From contig CALURC010000001.1 of assembly GCA_944323075.1 (NCBI GenBank), forward strand, positions 62,001 through 126,000: a stretch of 64,000 nt of DNA, written 5' to 3'. Every line of letters starts with the position of its first letter. The stretch's first letter is position 1. The notes under the pieces were generated by a model, which saw nothing but the letters and a program-made list of their open reading frames with translations, was not told where the DNA came from and made no database searches. Of this stretch, positions 18,699-28,200 are shown piece after piece. A program made the position numbers and the translations under genes. The DNA comes from an uncultured Alistipes sp. (GTDB lineage Bacteria > Bacteroidota > Bacteroidia > Bacteroidales > Rikenellaceae).

Positions 18699-19991
18699 AT
18701 GATCCGATTTTTTCTACCTCTCGTCGTAACTCTATGTTGTTGGACGCTTAGCGTACGGAGTCAAGAACTTCCCGAATCCTTGAAGGCCAAAGTGGATGCA
18801 ATGATCACGGAAGAACTCGAGAACGGAGCTTTTCCCGGCGCATCAATCGCCATCGGAACGCGCGACGGCATTTTCTATCTGAAAAGTTACGGATACCACG
18901 ATTACTCGAAACGGCTACCAGTACGTGATGACGATGTGTTCGATGTTGCCTCCTGTTCCAAAGTACTCTCGACCACCTTCGCAACCATGCGTTTGTTCGA
19001 CCAGGGACGATTCCGGATCGAGGACTCTATCGGACACTACCTGCCCGAACTGGTCGGATCGCCCATTTCCGGCATTACCCTCGAGGAGTTGTTGACCCAC
19101 ACTTCCGGAATGCCGGCACAAGTGCTCTATTCGCCTTTCGTACATAATGCCGACGGAGGCAAAATGTTCTCCAGCAAAAAATCAGATCAATATCCCTACC
19201 AAGTCGGGAAAAACTACTACGTATGCCGCAACGTCGCTTTCGATACCACATATTTTTCGGAAACTCCCCGCGACGGCTGGCGACAAGGGTGCGACCGGCT
19301 CTTCATCAATCCGGCTATCGACACGGTGCTCTATGCCCAAATATCTGAGAGTTTCAAACCGGAAAAACGAGGCTCGTATGCATACAGTGACTCCAATTTC
19401 TGGATTTTGAAACAGATTGTCGAACGCATCTCGGGAGAAACACTCGACCGGATGACCCTCGAGCTGTTCTCCGAAATGGGGTGTGAAAACACCTATTACA
19501 ATCCATTGAGATACAGAAGCAAGGAACGGTGTATGCCGACGGAAGTCGACCACATCTTGAAACGCGACACGGTCAACGGATATGTACATGACGAACTGGC
19601 TGCTTTGGCCGGAGGAGTAGGGGGGAATGCCGGGCTCTTCACGACGGCGGAAGATATGTCACGTTTCTGTGAAATGATCCTCAACGGAGGAGTTTACAAC
19701 GGCAAGCGTATTCTGTCGGAAAATACCGTCGGGCTCTTCACCGCTTCGCCTCTTGAGGACAAGGGCATTTGGCGCGGACTCGGTTTCGACAAACGGGATC
19801 CTGTAAACAGTGGATTGGGCGGTAAAAACTGCTTCGGACATACCGGATTCACCGGAACGATCTTCTGGATGGATGCAGATAGCGGCATCTATATGGTATT
19901 CCTCTCCAACGCCGTCCACCCGACCCGCCTGAACAACCGACTCAACTCATCAATGCTCCGCACCGAACTCTGGAAAGTCGTCTCACAATAG
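18699..19991 (+). CDS. Secreted class C beta-lactamase-fold serine hydrolase
   Basis: A 430-aa exported serine hydrolase with a signal peptide ending near SVRSQ. Penicillin-binding motifs are SxxK in ASCSKVLS (about residue 85), YxN in YSDSN (about residue 228) and HTG in FGHTGFTGT (about residue 386). An insert of about 60 residues lies between the SxxK and YxN motifs. The family includes esterases, D-amino-peptidases, AmpC-like enzymes and the Bacillus AmiE (YbbE) of the MurNAc-salvage cluster. It follows the GH20 gene by 18 bases, so a role in trimming muropeptides is likely. Beta-lactam resistance should not be assumed. Confidence 0.85.
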   Translation: MIRFFLPLVVTLCCWTLSVRSQELPESLKAKVDAMITEELENGAFPGASIAIGTRDGIFYLKSYGYHDYSKRLPVRDDDVFDVASCSKVLSTTFATMRLFDQGRFRIEDSIGHYLPELVGSPISGITLEELLTHTSGMPAQVLYSPFVHNADGGKMFSSKKSDQYPYQVGKNYYVCRNVAFDTTYFSETPRDGWRQGCDRLFINPAIDTVLYAQISESFKPEKRGSYAYSDSNFWILKQIVERISGETLDRMTLELFSEMGCENTYYNPLRYRSKERCMPTEVDHILKRDTVNGYVHDELAALAGGVGGNAGLFTTAEDMSRFCEMILNGGVYNGKRILSENTVGLFTASPLEDKGIWRGLGFDKRDPVNSGLGGKNCFGHTGFTGTIFWMDADSGIYMVFLSNAVHPTRLNNRLNSSMLRTELWKVVSQ

Positions 19992-20023
19992 AGAAGTGGG
20001 GTTCTGCATCACAATGACAGATT

Positions 20024-20053
20024 ATACGCAGTCCGTTCCGACCGGCTGCGTAT
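20024..20053 (+). terminator. Weak hairpin after the salvage operon
   Basis: An 8-bp stem (20024-20031 with 20046-20053) lies 33 bases past the stop of the serine hydrolase gene. No T run follows, so terminator function is uncertain. Confidence 0.3.
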
Positions 20054-20106
20054 TACAATCCTGTTAAAATCCGGTCTTGTAAACACAGGCTAAAGCGATT
20101 ATTCTG

Positions 20107-20114
20107 TAATTTTG
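20107..20114 (+). promoter_or_regulatory. -7 promoter element of the two-component operon
   Basis: TAATTTTG matches TAnnTTTG, 23 bases upstream of the response-regulator start at 20137. Confidence 0.6.
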
Positions 20115-20136
20115 TACCTGTATTAAAGCTCCGATC

Positions 20137-20817
20137 ATGGCAAAGTACAAAATTCTTGTAGTCGATGACGAAGACTCGCTGTGCGAGATTCTTCAATTCA
20201 ACCTCGAAGCGGAAGGCTATGAAGCAGATACGGCGAACAGTGCCGAACAGGCCCTGACGATGAATCCCGAACGCTATTCATTGATTCTGCTCGACGTGAT
20301 GATGGGAGAGATGAGCGGCTTCAGTATGGCCCGCCAACTCAAAGCGAATCCCAAAACAGCTCAGATTCCCATCATCTTCTGCACGGCAAAAGATACGGAA
20401 GACGATACGATCGCCGGGTTCAATCTTGGTGCCGACGATTATGTCACCAAACCTTTTTCAGTACGGGAGGTATTGGCGCGGGTGCGTAGTGTACTCCGCC
20501 GTACGTACGGAACTCCGGAAAACATCGAAACCGCAAGTTACGAAGGCCTGCAAATGGACCTCACCAGCAAACGGTGTACACTCAACAGGGAAGAGTTGAA
20601 ATTGACGAAAAAAGAATTCGAGATCCTCTTCCTGCTGCTCTCCCACAAAGGCACGATTTTTTCCAGGGAAGAGATCCTGAGCCGTGTATGGAGCGATGAA
20701 GTGATCGTTCTCGACCGTACCATCGATGTCAACATCACCCGTCTTCGCCGGAAAATAAGCCCTTACAGCGAACATATCGTCACGCGACAAGGATACGGAT
20801 ATGGGTTTGAAGAGTAA
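20137..20817 (+). CDS. OmpR/PhoB-family response regulator
   Basis: A 226-aa regulator. The receiver domain (about 3-120) has the acidic pocket VVDDED, phospho-acceptor Asp in LILLDVMMG (about residue 54), Thr in FCTAKD and Lys in VTKPFSVRE. A winged-helix DNA-binding domain follows (about 130-226, with LTKKEFEILFLLLSHKG and LDRTIDVNITRLRRKI). It most resembles the RprY-type regulators of Bacteroidales. The next gene overlaps it by 17 bases and encodes the sensor kinase. Targets cannot be seen from this window. Confidence 0.93.
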   Translation: MAKYKILVVDDEDSLCEILQFNLEAEGYEADTANSAEQALTMNPERYSLILLDVMMGEMSGFSMARQLKANPKTAQIPIIFCTAKDTEDDTIAGFNLGADDYVTKPFSVREVLARVRSVLRRTYGTPENIETASYEGLQMDLTSKRCTLNREELKLTKKEFEILFLLLSHKGTIFSREEILSRVWSDEVIVLDRTIDVNITRLRRKISPYSEHIVTRQGYGYGFEE

Positions 20818-22243
20818 ATTGCCATACCACAGACGGTTGCTGCTGTTACTGTTGATATCCTCATGGGTATTGGTCGCTTGTTTTATCATCTTTCAATACG
20901 GACGTGAAAAACACTTCAAAGCCGAACAGCTCAACGGAGAGTTGCAACTTTTCAACGTCCAGTTTCTGGATGCCCTGATCGAAGGTGCGTCCCCCGATTC
21001 TCTTATCCTACAAACCCCAAAACCGTTCGAGGAACAACGTATCACGGTAATAGACCTTTCCGGGAAAGTACTGTTCGACAGCTCGTCCGATACAACCTCC
21101 ATGACGAATCACCTCAATCGTCCCGAAGTCATGCAGGCCCTCGAAAACGGAACAGGATATGTCATCCGCCGCCACTCGGAAAGTACCCACCTCAATTACT
21201 TCTACTCGGCTACGAAAAACGACTCGTTGATCGTCCGGTCGGCCGTTCCATACTCGGTTTCCTTACGCGAGGTGTTGGCTGCCGACCGTGAATTTCTGTG
21301 GTTTATGCTGGGTATCACGCTACTGATGAGTATTGCCGGTTATTTCGCTACCCGTCGGCTGGGACACAACATCACCCGTCTCAACGAATTTGCCGAACGT
21401 GCCGAACGCGGTGAACGTATTGATGAGTGTGAACCGTTTCCCCACGATGAATTGGGTAACATCTCCAACCACCTGATCCGGCTTTATGCCCGCCTGCAAA
21501 AAACCAAGGAAGACCGTGACCGCGAACATGCCCTTGCTCTTCATGAAGAGCAGGAGAAGATCCGAATCAAACGGCAGTTGACCAACAACATCAACCATGA
21601 ATTGAAAACGCCCGTGGCTGCCATTCGTGGATACCTCGAAACCCTATTGGCCCATCCGGAACTACCCGAAGAGAAACGGACCGAGTTTTTGAAAAACAGT
21701 TATGCTCAGAGTGAACGCCTGCGGCGGTTGCTCAACGACGTTTCGACCGTGGTCCGCATGGACGAAGGAAGTGCACAGATCCGCAAGGAACCCACTTCGC
21801 TGAACGAATTCATCGAAGAGATCGACACCGAAATGGAGTTGCGTCCGCAAGAACGACAATTGCGTGTCCACTGCGATTTTCCTCCGCATGTCGAAATTGA
21901 AGGCAATCCGTCACTGATCGGATCGATATTCCGAAACCTGGCAGACAATGCCTCTGCATACTCCGGAGGAAGCGACATATATATCCGATTACTCGAAGAC
22001 ACGTCAGAAGAGTACCGTATCTCGTTTGCCGACAACGGAGTGGGAGTAGGAGAGGAGCACTTGTCCCATCTTTTCGAACGTTTCTACCGGGTCGATAAAG
22101 GACGTTCTCGCAAGATGGGTGGCACGGGGTTAGGACTTGCTATTGTAAAACACGCCGTACTGTTCCATGGAGGCACCATATCGGTTCACAACAGAAAAGA
22201 AGGTGGATTAGAGTTTATTTTCACTCTGAAAAAACACGCCTGA
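20801..22243 (+). CDS. PhoR/RprX-type sensor histidine kinase
   Basis: A 480-aa membrane kinase. TM1 is at about residues 13-31, a periplasmic domain at about 32-165, TM2 at about 168-187, a HAMP-like linker (NITRLNEFAERAERGERI) and a coiled stretch at about 225-260. The HisKA H-box is NINHELKTPVAAIRGYLE (His at about residue 266). The ATPase domain has the N-box NLADNASAYSGG, DNGVGVGEEHL, FERFYRVDKGRSR and GGTGLGLAIVKH. All catalytic boxes are intact. It overlaps the regulator gene by 17 bases and forms a two-gene operon with it. Confidence 0.93.
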   Translation: MGLKSKLPYHRRLLLLLLISSWVLVACFIIFQYGREKHFKAEQLNGELQLFNVQFLDALIEGASPDSLILQTPKPFEEQRITVIDLSGKVLFDSSSDTTSMTNHLNRPEVMQALENGTGYVIRRHSESTHLNYFYSATKNDSLIVRSAVPYSVSLREVLAADREFLWFMLGITLLMSIAGYFATRRLGHNITRLNEFAERAERGERIDECEPFPHDELGNISNHLIRLYARLQKTKEDRDREHALALHEEQEKIRIKRQLTNNINHELKTPVAAIRGYLETLLAHPELPEEKRTEFLKNSYAQSERLRRLLNDVSTVVRMDEGSAQIRKEPTSLNEFIEEIDTEMELRPQERQLRVHCDFPPHVEIEGNPSLIGSIFRNLADNASAYSGGSDIYIRLLEDTSEEYRISFADNGVGVGEEHLSHLFERFYRVDKGRSRKMGGTGLGLAIVKHAVLFHGGTISVHNRKEGGLEFIFTLKKHA

Positions 22244-22321
22244 TCGCCCGATGATTTTTGCTTATCATACTTTTCCGATCGCTACAAGATCTTTTATGAT
22301 ACAATTTGTAAGAAAATTTCT

Positions 22322-22329
22322 TAACTTCG
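22322..22329 (+). promoter_or_regulatory. Possible -7 element of the lipoprotein gene
   Basis: TAACTTCG differs from TAnnTTTG at one base and lies 28 bases upstream of ATG 22358. Confidence 0.35.
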
Positions 22330-22357
22330 TATTCGACGTATCAAAAATACTGAGAGT

Positions 22358-22966
22358 ATGAAAATCCAGCACGTTGTATCGTTTCTTTTGATCGCTATGG
22401 CGGTAGCTTGCTGTAACGAAAAGCAGACCGAAACATACCCCTTATTTCCTGAAGAACCGTCCCGAACCGCATACGAAGGTTTTACTTGGGAGAAAGTCAG
22501 CGGGGCAGGCATCCAACTATGGGCTCAACGCAACCCCAATATACATATCGTTTTAGATGATAATTCACAAAGTGCGTTTGTCGAACGCGGAGGTGAGCAA
22601 CCAAGTCGTTGGATGGTCATAAAGGTCTTTACATTGAAAGATAAAAACATCGACGACGTACTCCGTCAATTACAACAATCACCCGAATGGGATACAACCC
22701 AGACTTGTACATTCAAAGAGGGAAAAAGCAACAGGAAAGGTGTCAAACGCTACGACCTCGTCCCCACAGGCGACTATGCAAAAAAGATACAGGACCTCTC
22801 TTCACAGGAACCAATCCCCTCAACATGTAACGGCTGGGGTATGGGGAACAGCGGGATCCGGTATTTCGAAATCCACGATAACCATCCCGACAAAGCAATA
22901 TTCCTCGAAATCGGTCAAGACGCCCCTCTTTTCGACGAGCAAAGTATAGTTCTAACTGAAAATTAA
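22358..22966 (+). CDS. Lipoprotein of unknown function
   Basis: A 202-aa protein with a lipoprotein signal: hydrophobic residues 7-17 and then VACC, with lipidation at Cys19 or nearby. The mature part is hydrophilic, with no family recognised. It contains a Trp-rich start (FTWEKVSGAGIQLWAQ), a central segment DVLRQLQQSPEWDTTQTCTF and a C-terminal YFEIHDNHPDKAIFLEIGQD. The four mature cysteines could pair. It lies alone, 115 bases after the sensor kinase gene and convergent with the AraC regulator. It may belong to the kinase's regulon, but nothing in the sequence shows this. Confidence 0.7.
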   Translation: MKIQHVVSFLLIAMAVACCNEKQTETYPLFPEEPSRTAYEGFTWEKVSGAGIQLWAQRNPNIHIVLDDNSQSAFVERGGEQPSRWMVIKVFTLKDKNIDDVLRQLQQSPEWDTTQTCTFKEGKSNRKGVKRYDLVPTGDYAKKIQDLSSQEPIPSTCNGWGMGNSGIRYFEIHDNHPDKAIFLEIGQDAPLFDEQSIVLTEN

Positions 22967-23056
22967 AAGATTAATCGTACTCAACTGCTGTCATTACCGG
23001 AGACGGTTGATACCGAGAAATCATATCAACTTTATAACTCTTCGACAATCCGATGC

Positions 23057-23082
23057 AAAAAACTCGGAGATCGGAGAGTTTT
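23057..23082 (-). terminator. Terminator hairpin of the AraC regulator gene
   Basis: On the minus strand a short AAAACTC/GAGTTTT stem with a 10-base loop and a T run begins right at the stop codon of the gene ending at 23081. Confidence 0.45.
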
Positions 23083-24010
23083 ATTTTGCATTCTGATAAG
23101 CTTTCGGCGAACATCCGACCTCCTTCTTGAAATAGACCCCGAAAAAAGACTGGTTGGCAAAATTCAACATATCGCTAACCTGTTGGACCGTGTACTTTCC
23201 ACTTTTCAACAATGCTTTAGCTTCCAGAATGACATAATCCCGAATCCAATCCCCCGCATGACGGCCACTGGCTGCATACACCATCTGAGAAAGATATTTG
23301 GGAGTCAGACACAGTTTGTCGGCATAGAAACCGATATTGCGCTCTTCGGTATAATATTCATGGACCAACTCCATGAAATCATCATAAATTTTCTTTTTCC
23401 TATTACCGACATACGTATCCTGTACATCCACATAGGGTGTCACTAATTGACATAGGTTGCAGACCAAAACCCGAAGATACCCCATGATAACCTCTTTCTT
23501 ATATATATAATCGGGTTGTTTTAATTTTTTTCTCAGAGCCTTGTATATCTGTATTTGCTCCTCCATTTCCTCGTCATTAACCCGAAATAATGACTGGCGC
23601 ACCAAAAATTTCCTTAATACAATCAATTCCTGAGAGCCAGGATCCATAATAAAGTATCCTTTTGAAAAAGCAATGAAAACCAATTTACAATCTGAAGAGA
23701 TGCCAAGACATTGCCCGATAGAACCCTGTTGAAGACAAATGATATCGTTTTTCTGCAATTCATACTCCGTTAAATTCAATCTAATCCGTGCAGATCCACC
23801 AAGACAAAACAGAAGCATTGTAAACTCAATTTTAAACGGATAAGGTGAAGCAACAAAAGACTTGACCTTAGGACTGGATAAAAAATCATCCTGTTTTTCC
23901 GACATATTGAAATTATCAGCCATGATAAATTCATCTCCAAGAATACACGCGCGTTCATCGAGCGGTATCATCAACAGACTCAATGTACGAATTCGTTCTG
24001 ATTGCTGCAT
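23081..24010 (-). CDS. AraC-family transcriptional regulator
   Basis: A 309-aa regulator. The N-terminal cupin-like half (about 40-140, TMLLFCLGGSARIRLNLTEYEL) would bind a small ligand or mediate dimerisation. The C-terminal AraC DNA-binding domain (about 210-305) has two helix-turn-helix units; the second reads VQQVSDMLNFANQSFFGVYF and GCSPKAYQ. It diverges from the RND efflux operon at 24192 across 181 bases and is the obvious candidate to control it. The -7 box at 24033 supports the start at 24010; MADNF at position 30 is a possible alternative start. Confidence 0.9.
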   Translation of the reverse strand: MQQSERIRTLSLLMIPLDERACILGDEFIMADNFNMSEKQDDFLSSPKVKSFVASPYPFKIEFTMLLFCLGGSARIRLNLTEYELQKNDIICLQQGSIGQCLGISSDCKLVFIAFSKGYFIMDPGSQELIVLRKFLVRQSLFRVNDEEMEEQIQIYKALRKKLKQPDYIYKKEVIMGYLRVLVCNLCQLVTPYVDVQDTYVGNRKKKIYDDFMELVHEYYTEERNIGFYADKLCLTPKYLSQMVYAASGRHAGDWIRDYVILEAKALLKSGKYTVQQVSDMLNFANQSFFGVYFKKEVGCSPKAYQNAK

Positions 24011-24032
24011 AGGTCAATAACGTTTTTCAGCA

Positions 24033-24040
24033 CAAATATA
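24033..24040 (-). promoter_or_regulatory. -7 promoter element of the AraC regulator gene
   Basis: The minus strand reads TATATTTG, a perfect TAnnTTTG, 23 bases upstream of the start codon. On the plus strand, the region before the efflux operon shows only the imperfect AAACTTTG near 24173-24180. Confidence 0.55.
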
Positions 24041-24191
24041 CTAATTTAAATAAAAATAGCCTTGATAATTGTTTGGAAAAGCTACATAGTCATCCTTTTG
24101 AACAATTCTACCACTTACAAAGACATTCAAAATGCATCAAAAAAATCGAACTTTGTGCTCAATAAAATCATAAAACTTTGCATACAACACC

Positions 24192-25247
24192 ATGAAAGCA
24201 TCACATTGGATTGTAGCCACCACAACCGTATGTCTGTTGGGATCCTGCGCGGGCGAACAGCAATCGACCCCGTTCCTCCGCAGCGTCTATACCACACATC
24301 CATCCACTCGGGGAGAGGAGTCCTCAAGTATCTACTCCGGCATCGTCGAAGAGTCTCATGACGTCGGACTCGGATTCAAGACGGCGGGCCAACTGAAAAA
24401 CATCCTTGTCGAAGAGGGCGATTTCGTCCGGAAAGGAGAGCTGCTGGCCGAACTGGACGATGTCGATTATCAGTTGGCCGTCGATGCCCTGCAAATCCAA
24501 TACGATCAACTGAAGGATGAAGTCGACCGTACGACCCAACTCTTCGAACAACGAAGTATCTCGTCGAACGACTACGAAAAGGCGACTGCCGGATTGCGCC
24601 AATTGGCAATTCAATTAGAGGCAAATAAAAACAAAGTAAAATATACCAAGCTTTACGCACCAACTGACGGCTACATTCGGAGCATGAACTTCTCTCCGGC
24701 TGAAATGGTAGACGCAGGAACGGCCGTTTTCCGTCTGATGGATGTATCCCGCCTCGAAGTCGCTCTCGACATCCCGGCAAAAGCGTATTCGGGAAGAGAG
24801 CACTTCTCTCGTTTCGCATGCAAAACTCCATATTCAGACCAAGACCTTCCGATGACCCTGCTCAGCCTTACGCCCAAAGCCGACGGAAACCAGCTCTACC
24901 GTATGCGGCTCGCTTTCGCCGAACAGCCTTCGAAACAGCTGACAGCAGGAATGAATATCGAGGTGCGAATCCTTTCGAGAGTCGACAGTACAGGATATAC
25001 ACTCCCGTTGTGTTCCATTTTTCATGAAAACGATGACTCGTTCGTATGGGTGATCGGCGATGACTCGACCGTCCACAAACGCAACGTTGTCCTCCACGGT
25101 ATAGATTCTGAAGGAGATGCAGTCGTCGCATCCGGACTCTCGGGCGATGAGACAATCGTCCGGGCCGGCGTTAACTCCTTGCAGGAGGGCGAAAAAATCC
25201 GCATCATCGAACAACCGAGTAAAACCAATGTAGGAGGAGTGTTGTAA
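24192..25247 (+). CDS. RND efflux periplasmic adaptor lipoprotein
   Basis: A 351-aa membrane-fusion protein linking the inner-membrane pump to the outer-membrane channel. It has a lipoprotein signal (LLGSC, lipidated Cys at about residue 19). A barrel-sandwich half motif GLGFKTAGQLKNILVEEGDFVRKGELLAELDD covers about residues 59-90. A short alpha-hairpin coiled coil at about 95-150 is followed by the second half motif (LYAPTDGYIRSMNF, about 153-166), then beta-barrel and membrane-proximal domains. It is the first gene of a three-gene operon, and its stop codon overlaps the pump start by one base. Confidence 0.92.
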   Translation: MKASHWIVATTTVCLLGSCAGEQQSTPFLRSVYTTHPSTRGEESSSIYSGIVEESHDVGLGFKTAGQLKNILVEEGDFVRKGELLAELDDVDYQLAVDALQIQYDQLKDEVDRTTQLFEQRSISSNDYEKATAGLRQLAIQLEANKNKVKYTKLYAPTDGYIRSMNFSPAEMVDAGTAVFRLMDVSRLEVALDIPAKAYSGREHFSRFACKTPYSDQDLPMTLLSLTPKADGNQLYRMRLAFAEQPSKQLTAGMNIEVRILSRVDSTGYTLPLCSIFHENDDSFVWVIGDDSTVHKRNVVLHGIDSEGDAVVASGLSGDETIVRAGVNSLQEGEKIRIIEQPSKTNVGGVL

Positions 25248-28200
25248 TGAAAATGAAAGCGACCGAATTCTTCATGCGGCGACCCATACTCTTCTGGTCC
25301 TTAATGACGGGTATCCTGATCGCCGGTGTCCTCTCTTTCATACAAATGCCGAAACTGGAAGATCCCGCCGTTTCGATAAAACAGGCCATGGTCGTAATCC
25401 CTTGGCCCGGAGCCACGGCTCACGAAATCGAATTGGAGGCTGCCCAGCTGATGGAAGACGAACTGAGAGCACTACCCAATGTCAAAAAAGTCAAAACCGA
25501 GTGTCAGGACGGATCGGCTACCCTGACCGTAGAGTTCCGCATGACCGTTCTCAGCGACGAACTCGAACAACATTTCGACCTGCTGCGACGCAAAGTGAAC
25601 GATGCCGCAATACGCCTGCCGCAAGGGTGCTACGATCCCATCGTCATCGACGACATGGTCGATGTGTACGGAATCTTCTATGCACTGACCAGCGACGGCT
25701 ACGACTATCCCGAAATGTATGAATACGCAAAGTTCATCCGTCGGGAACTGTTGGATGTCTCGGGAGTCAAACGAATCAACATCTCCGGCAATCGGGACGA
25801 AGTGATCGACATCATCCTGTCGAAAGAGCAGATCGCTCGCAACGGAATCATTCCCACACAGATTATGGCGGCACTGCAGGGGGCGGGGAAGACCGTTGAA
25901 GCGGGAAAATACCGCAGTGGGGACGACCGGATCGCGATGCATGTCGATTCGGCCATCGAAGATGAACAGGATATACGCGATCTGCTGATCTCGACGATGG
26001 ACGGACGTCAGATCCGACTGAGCGACATCGCCGAAATCCGGCGCGGATACGCCGAACCCCAACAAAATGGATTCTTCGTCGACGGAAAACCCGCACTGGC
26101 CATCTGTCTGGCCATGGAGAACGATGCAATCGTCCCTGACGTAGGGAAAGCCGTCGACCAACGACTCGAGGAAGTGATGCAGCAAGTCCCCGCCGGATTG
26201 GAGGTGCAAAAGATATTCTTCCAACCCGACAAGGTCAGCGATGCCATCTCGTCGTTCATGTGGAATCTGCTCGAGTCGGTCCTCATCGTAATCCTTGTGC
26301 TTATCTTCACCATGGGTATACGAAGCGGACTGATTATCGGATTCGGGCTCATTTTGACCGTCGCTATTTCGTTCCCCATTCTGTTGGAGTGTGGAACAAC
26401 GCTACAACGGATCTCTCTCGGTGCCTTTATCGTAGCGATGGGTATGTTGGTCGACAACGCGGTCGTCATCATGGATGGCATTCTGGTCGACAAGCAGCGC
26501 GGTCTCGGACCCAAAACCTACCTCTACCGCATCGGTCGCAATACGGCCCTACCTCTGTTAGGCGCTACGGTCATCGCCGCCTCAACGTTCCTCTGCGTCT
26601 ACCTGTCGCCCGATTCGGCCGGTGAATATGCCCGCGATCTGTTCCTCGTACTCTGCGTAAGCCTTCTGGCCAGCTGGGTATTGGCTTTGATACAAGTACC
26701 GGTGTGCGCCAAGAGCTGGCTCCCCGCACGAAACCGACAGAAAAATACGGCCGATTCGGGTGTCATGAACTCTCCGGTACATCGTTTCGTTCGTCGTTCA
26801 ATTTCATTCCTTATCGACCATAAACGTCTTACGATCTCTGTCGCCATTCTCGTACTGATTGTCTGCATCGCTGGAATGACCCGGGTCAAAAACCTGTTTT
26901 TCCCCGATTTCGATTACAAACAGTTCATCGTCGAGTGTTTCTATCCGGCTCAAACCTCCTCCGATAAAGTCCAGCACGACCTGCTGGAGATGAGCGATCT
27001 GCTCCAGAAAAATCCGAACATTGAACGGGTTGCGGTGAGCATGGGCAGCGCTCCGGCCCACTATTGTCTGGTCCGTCCGATGACCGCCGGGGGTGACTGC
27101 TACGGAGAATTGATGGTCGACTGCAAGGACTATAAAACCGTCATGAAACAGATCCCCATCGTACGGCGCGAACTGCGGGAAAAATACCCCGATGCCTACA
27201 TCCGTATCCGAAAATACAACTTCTCGATCTCCTCGTCACACACCGTCGAGGTCGAATTCACGGGGCCCGATCCGGCGGTATTGCGCAACCTGAGTGCTCA
27301 GGCCGAAGCAATCATGCGCCGCTGCCCATATGTGGACGCCTATTCCGTAGAGAATAACTGGAAACCCACAGGGAAAGCGTTTGTCGCCGAATACGTACAA
27401 CAAGACGCTCTGAGATCCGGTATCGGGCGGAGCGATATCGGGAACGCACTGCTGGCCGCAACGGATGGTCTGCCCGTCGGTCTGTTGAACGACCACGACC
27501 GCATGGTCAAGGTCAACCTGCAGGTCCGTAACGAAGATGGCAGCCGCATAACCGACCTCAAGGAGATTCCCGTTTGGAGCACCATGAACGTCCGCATGAC
27601 GAACGAGGAGATGCAAGCTATGCTCACCTCAGGGAAGGGCATGAGCGAACTGCAGGATCGCATTTTCCAATCAGTTCCGTTGGGAAATGTCGTGAACGAC
27701 ATCCATCTCGACTGGGATGAACCCGTCGTGCTCCGGTTGAACGGACGGCGAGCCATCGAAGCCGAATGTGACCCCAATCCCGACATCGACGAAGCCACCC
27801 CCGCTAAGGTCGTATCCATGATCAAGGATGACATTGAGTCGATTGCGCTGCCCGAAGGCTACTCGATGCGCTGGGTCGGCGAAGGCGAATTACAGGGCGA
27901 AGCGATCGGAAACCTGATGAAATACATGCCGATCACCATCTTCATCGTATTGGCGATCCTGCTGCTGCTTTTCAATAGCTGGAAGAAGGTGCTGCTGATC
28001 ATATTCTGCTTCCCATTCGTCTTCTGCGGCATCACACCCGCTCTGCTGCTGACCGGACAACCCTTCACATTCATGGCCCTCATCGGTATGATGGGTCTGA
28101 TCGGTATGATGGTCAAAAACGCCATCGTGCTGGTCGACGAAATCAACCGGCTGCAAACCGAAGAGAAAGCAACTCCATATCGTGCTGTCGTTGAAGCAAC

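Noticed and set aside
18699..19991. The serine hydrolase as an antibiotic-resistance beta-lactamase
   Set aside because: The context is peptidoglycan salvage and the large insert between the SxxK and YxN motifs is not typical of AmpC; resistance cannot be inferred.
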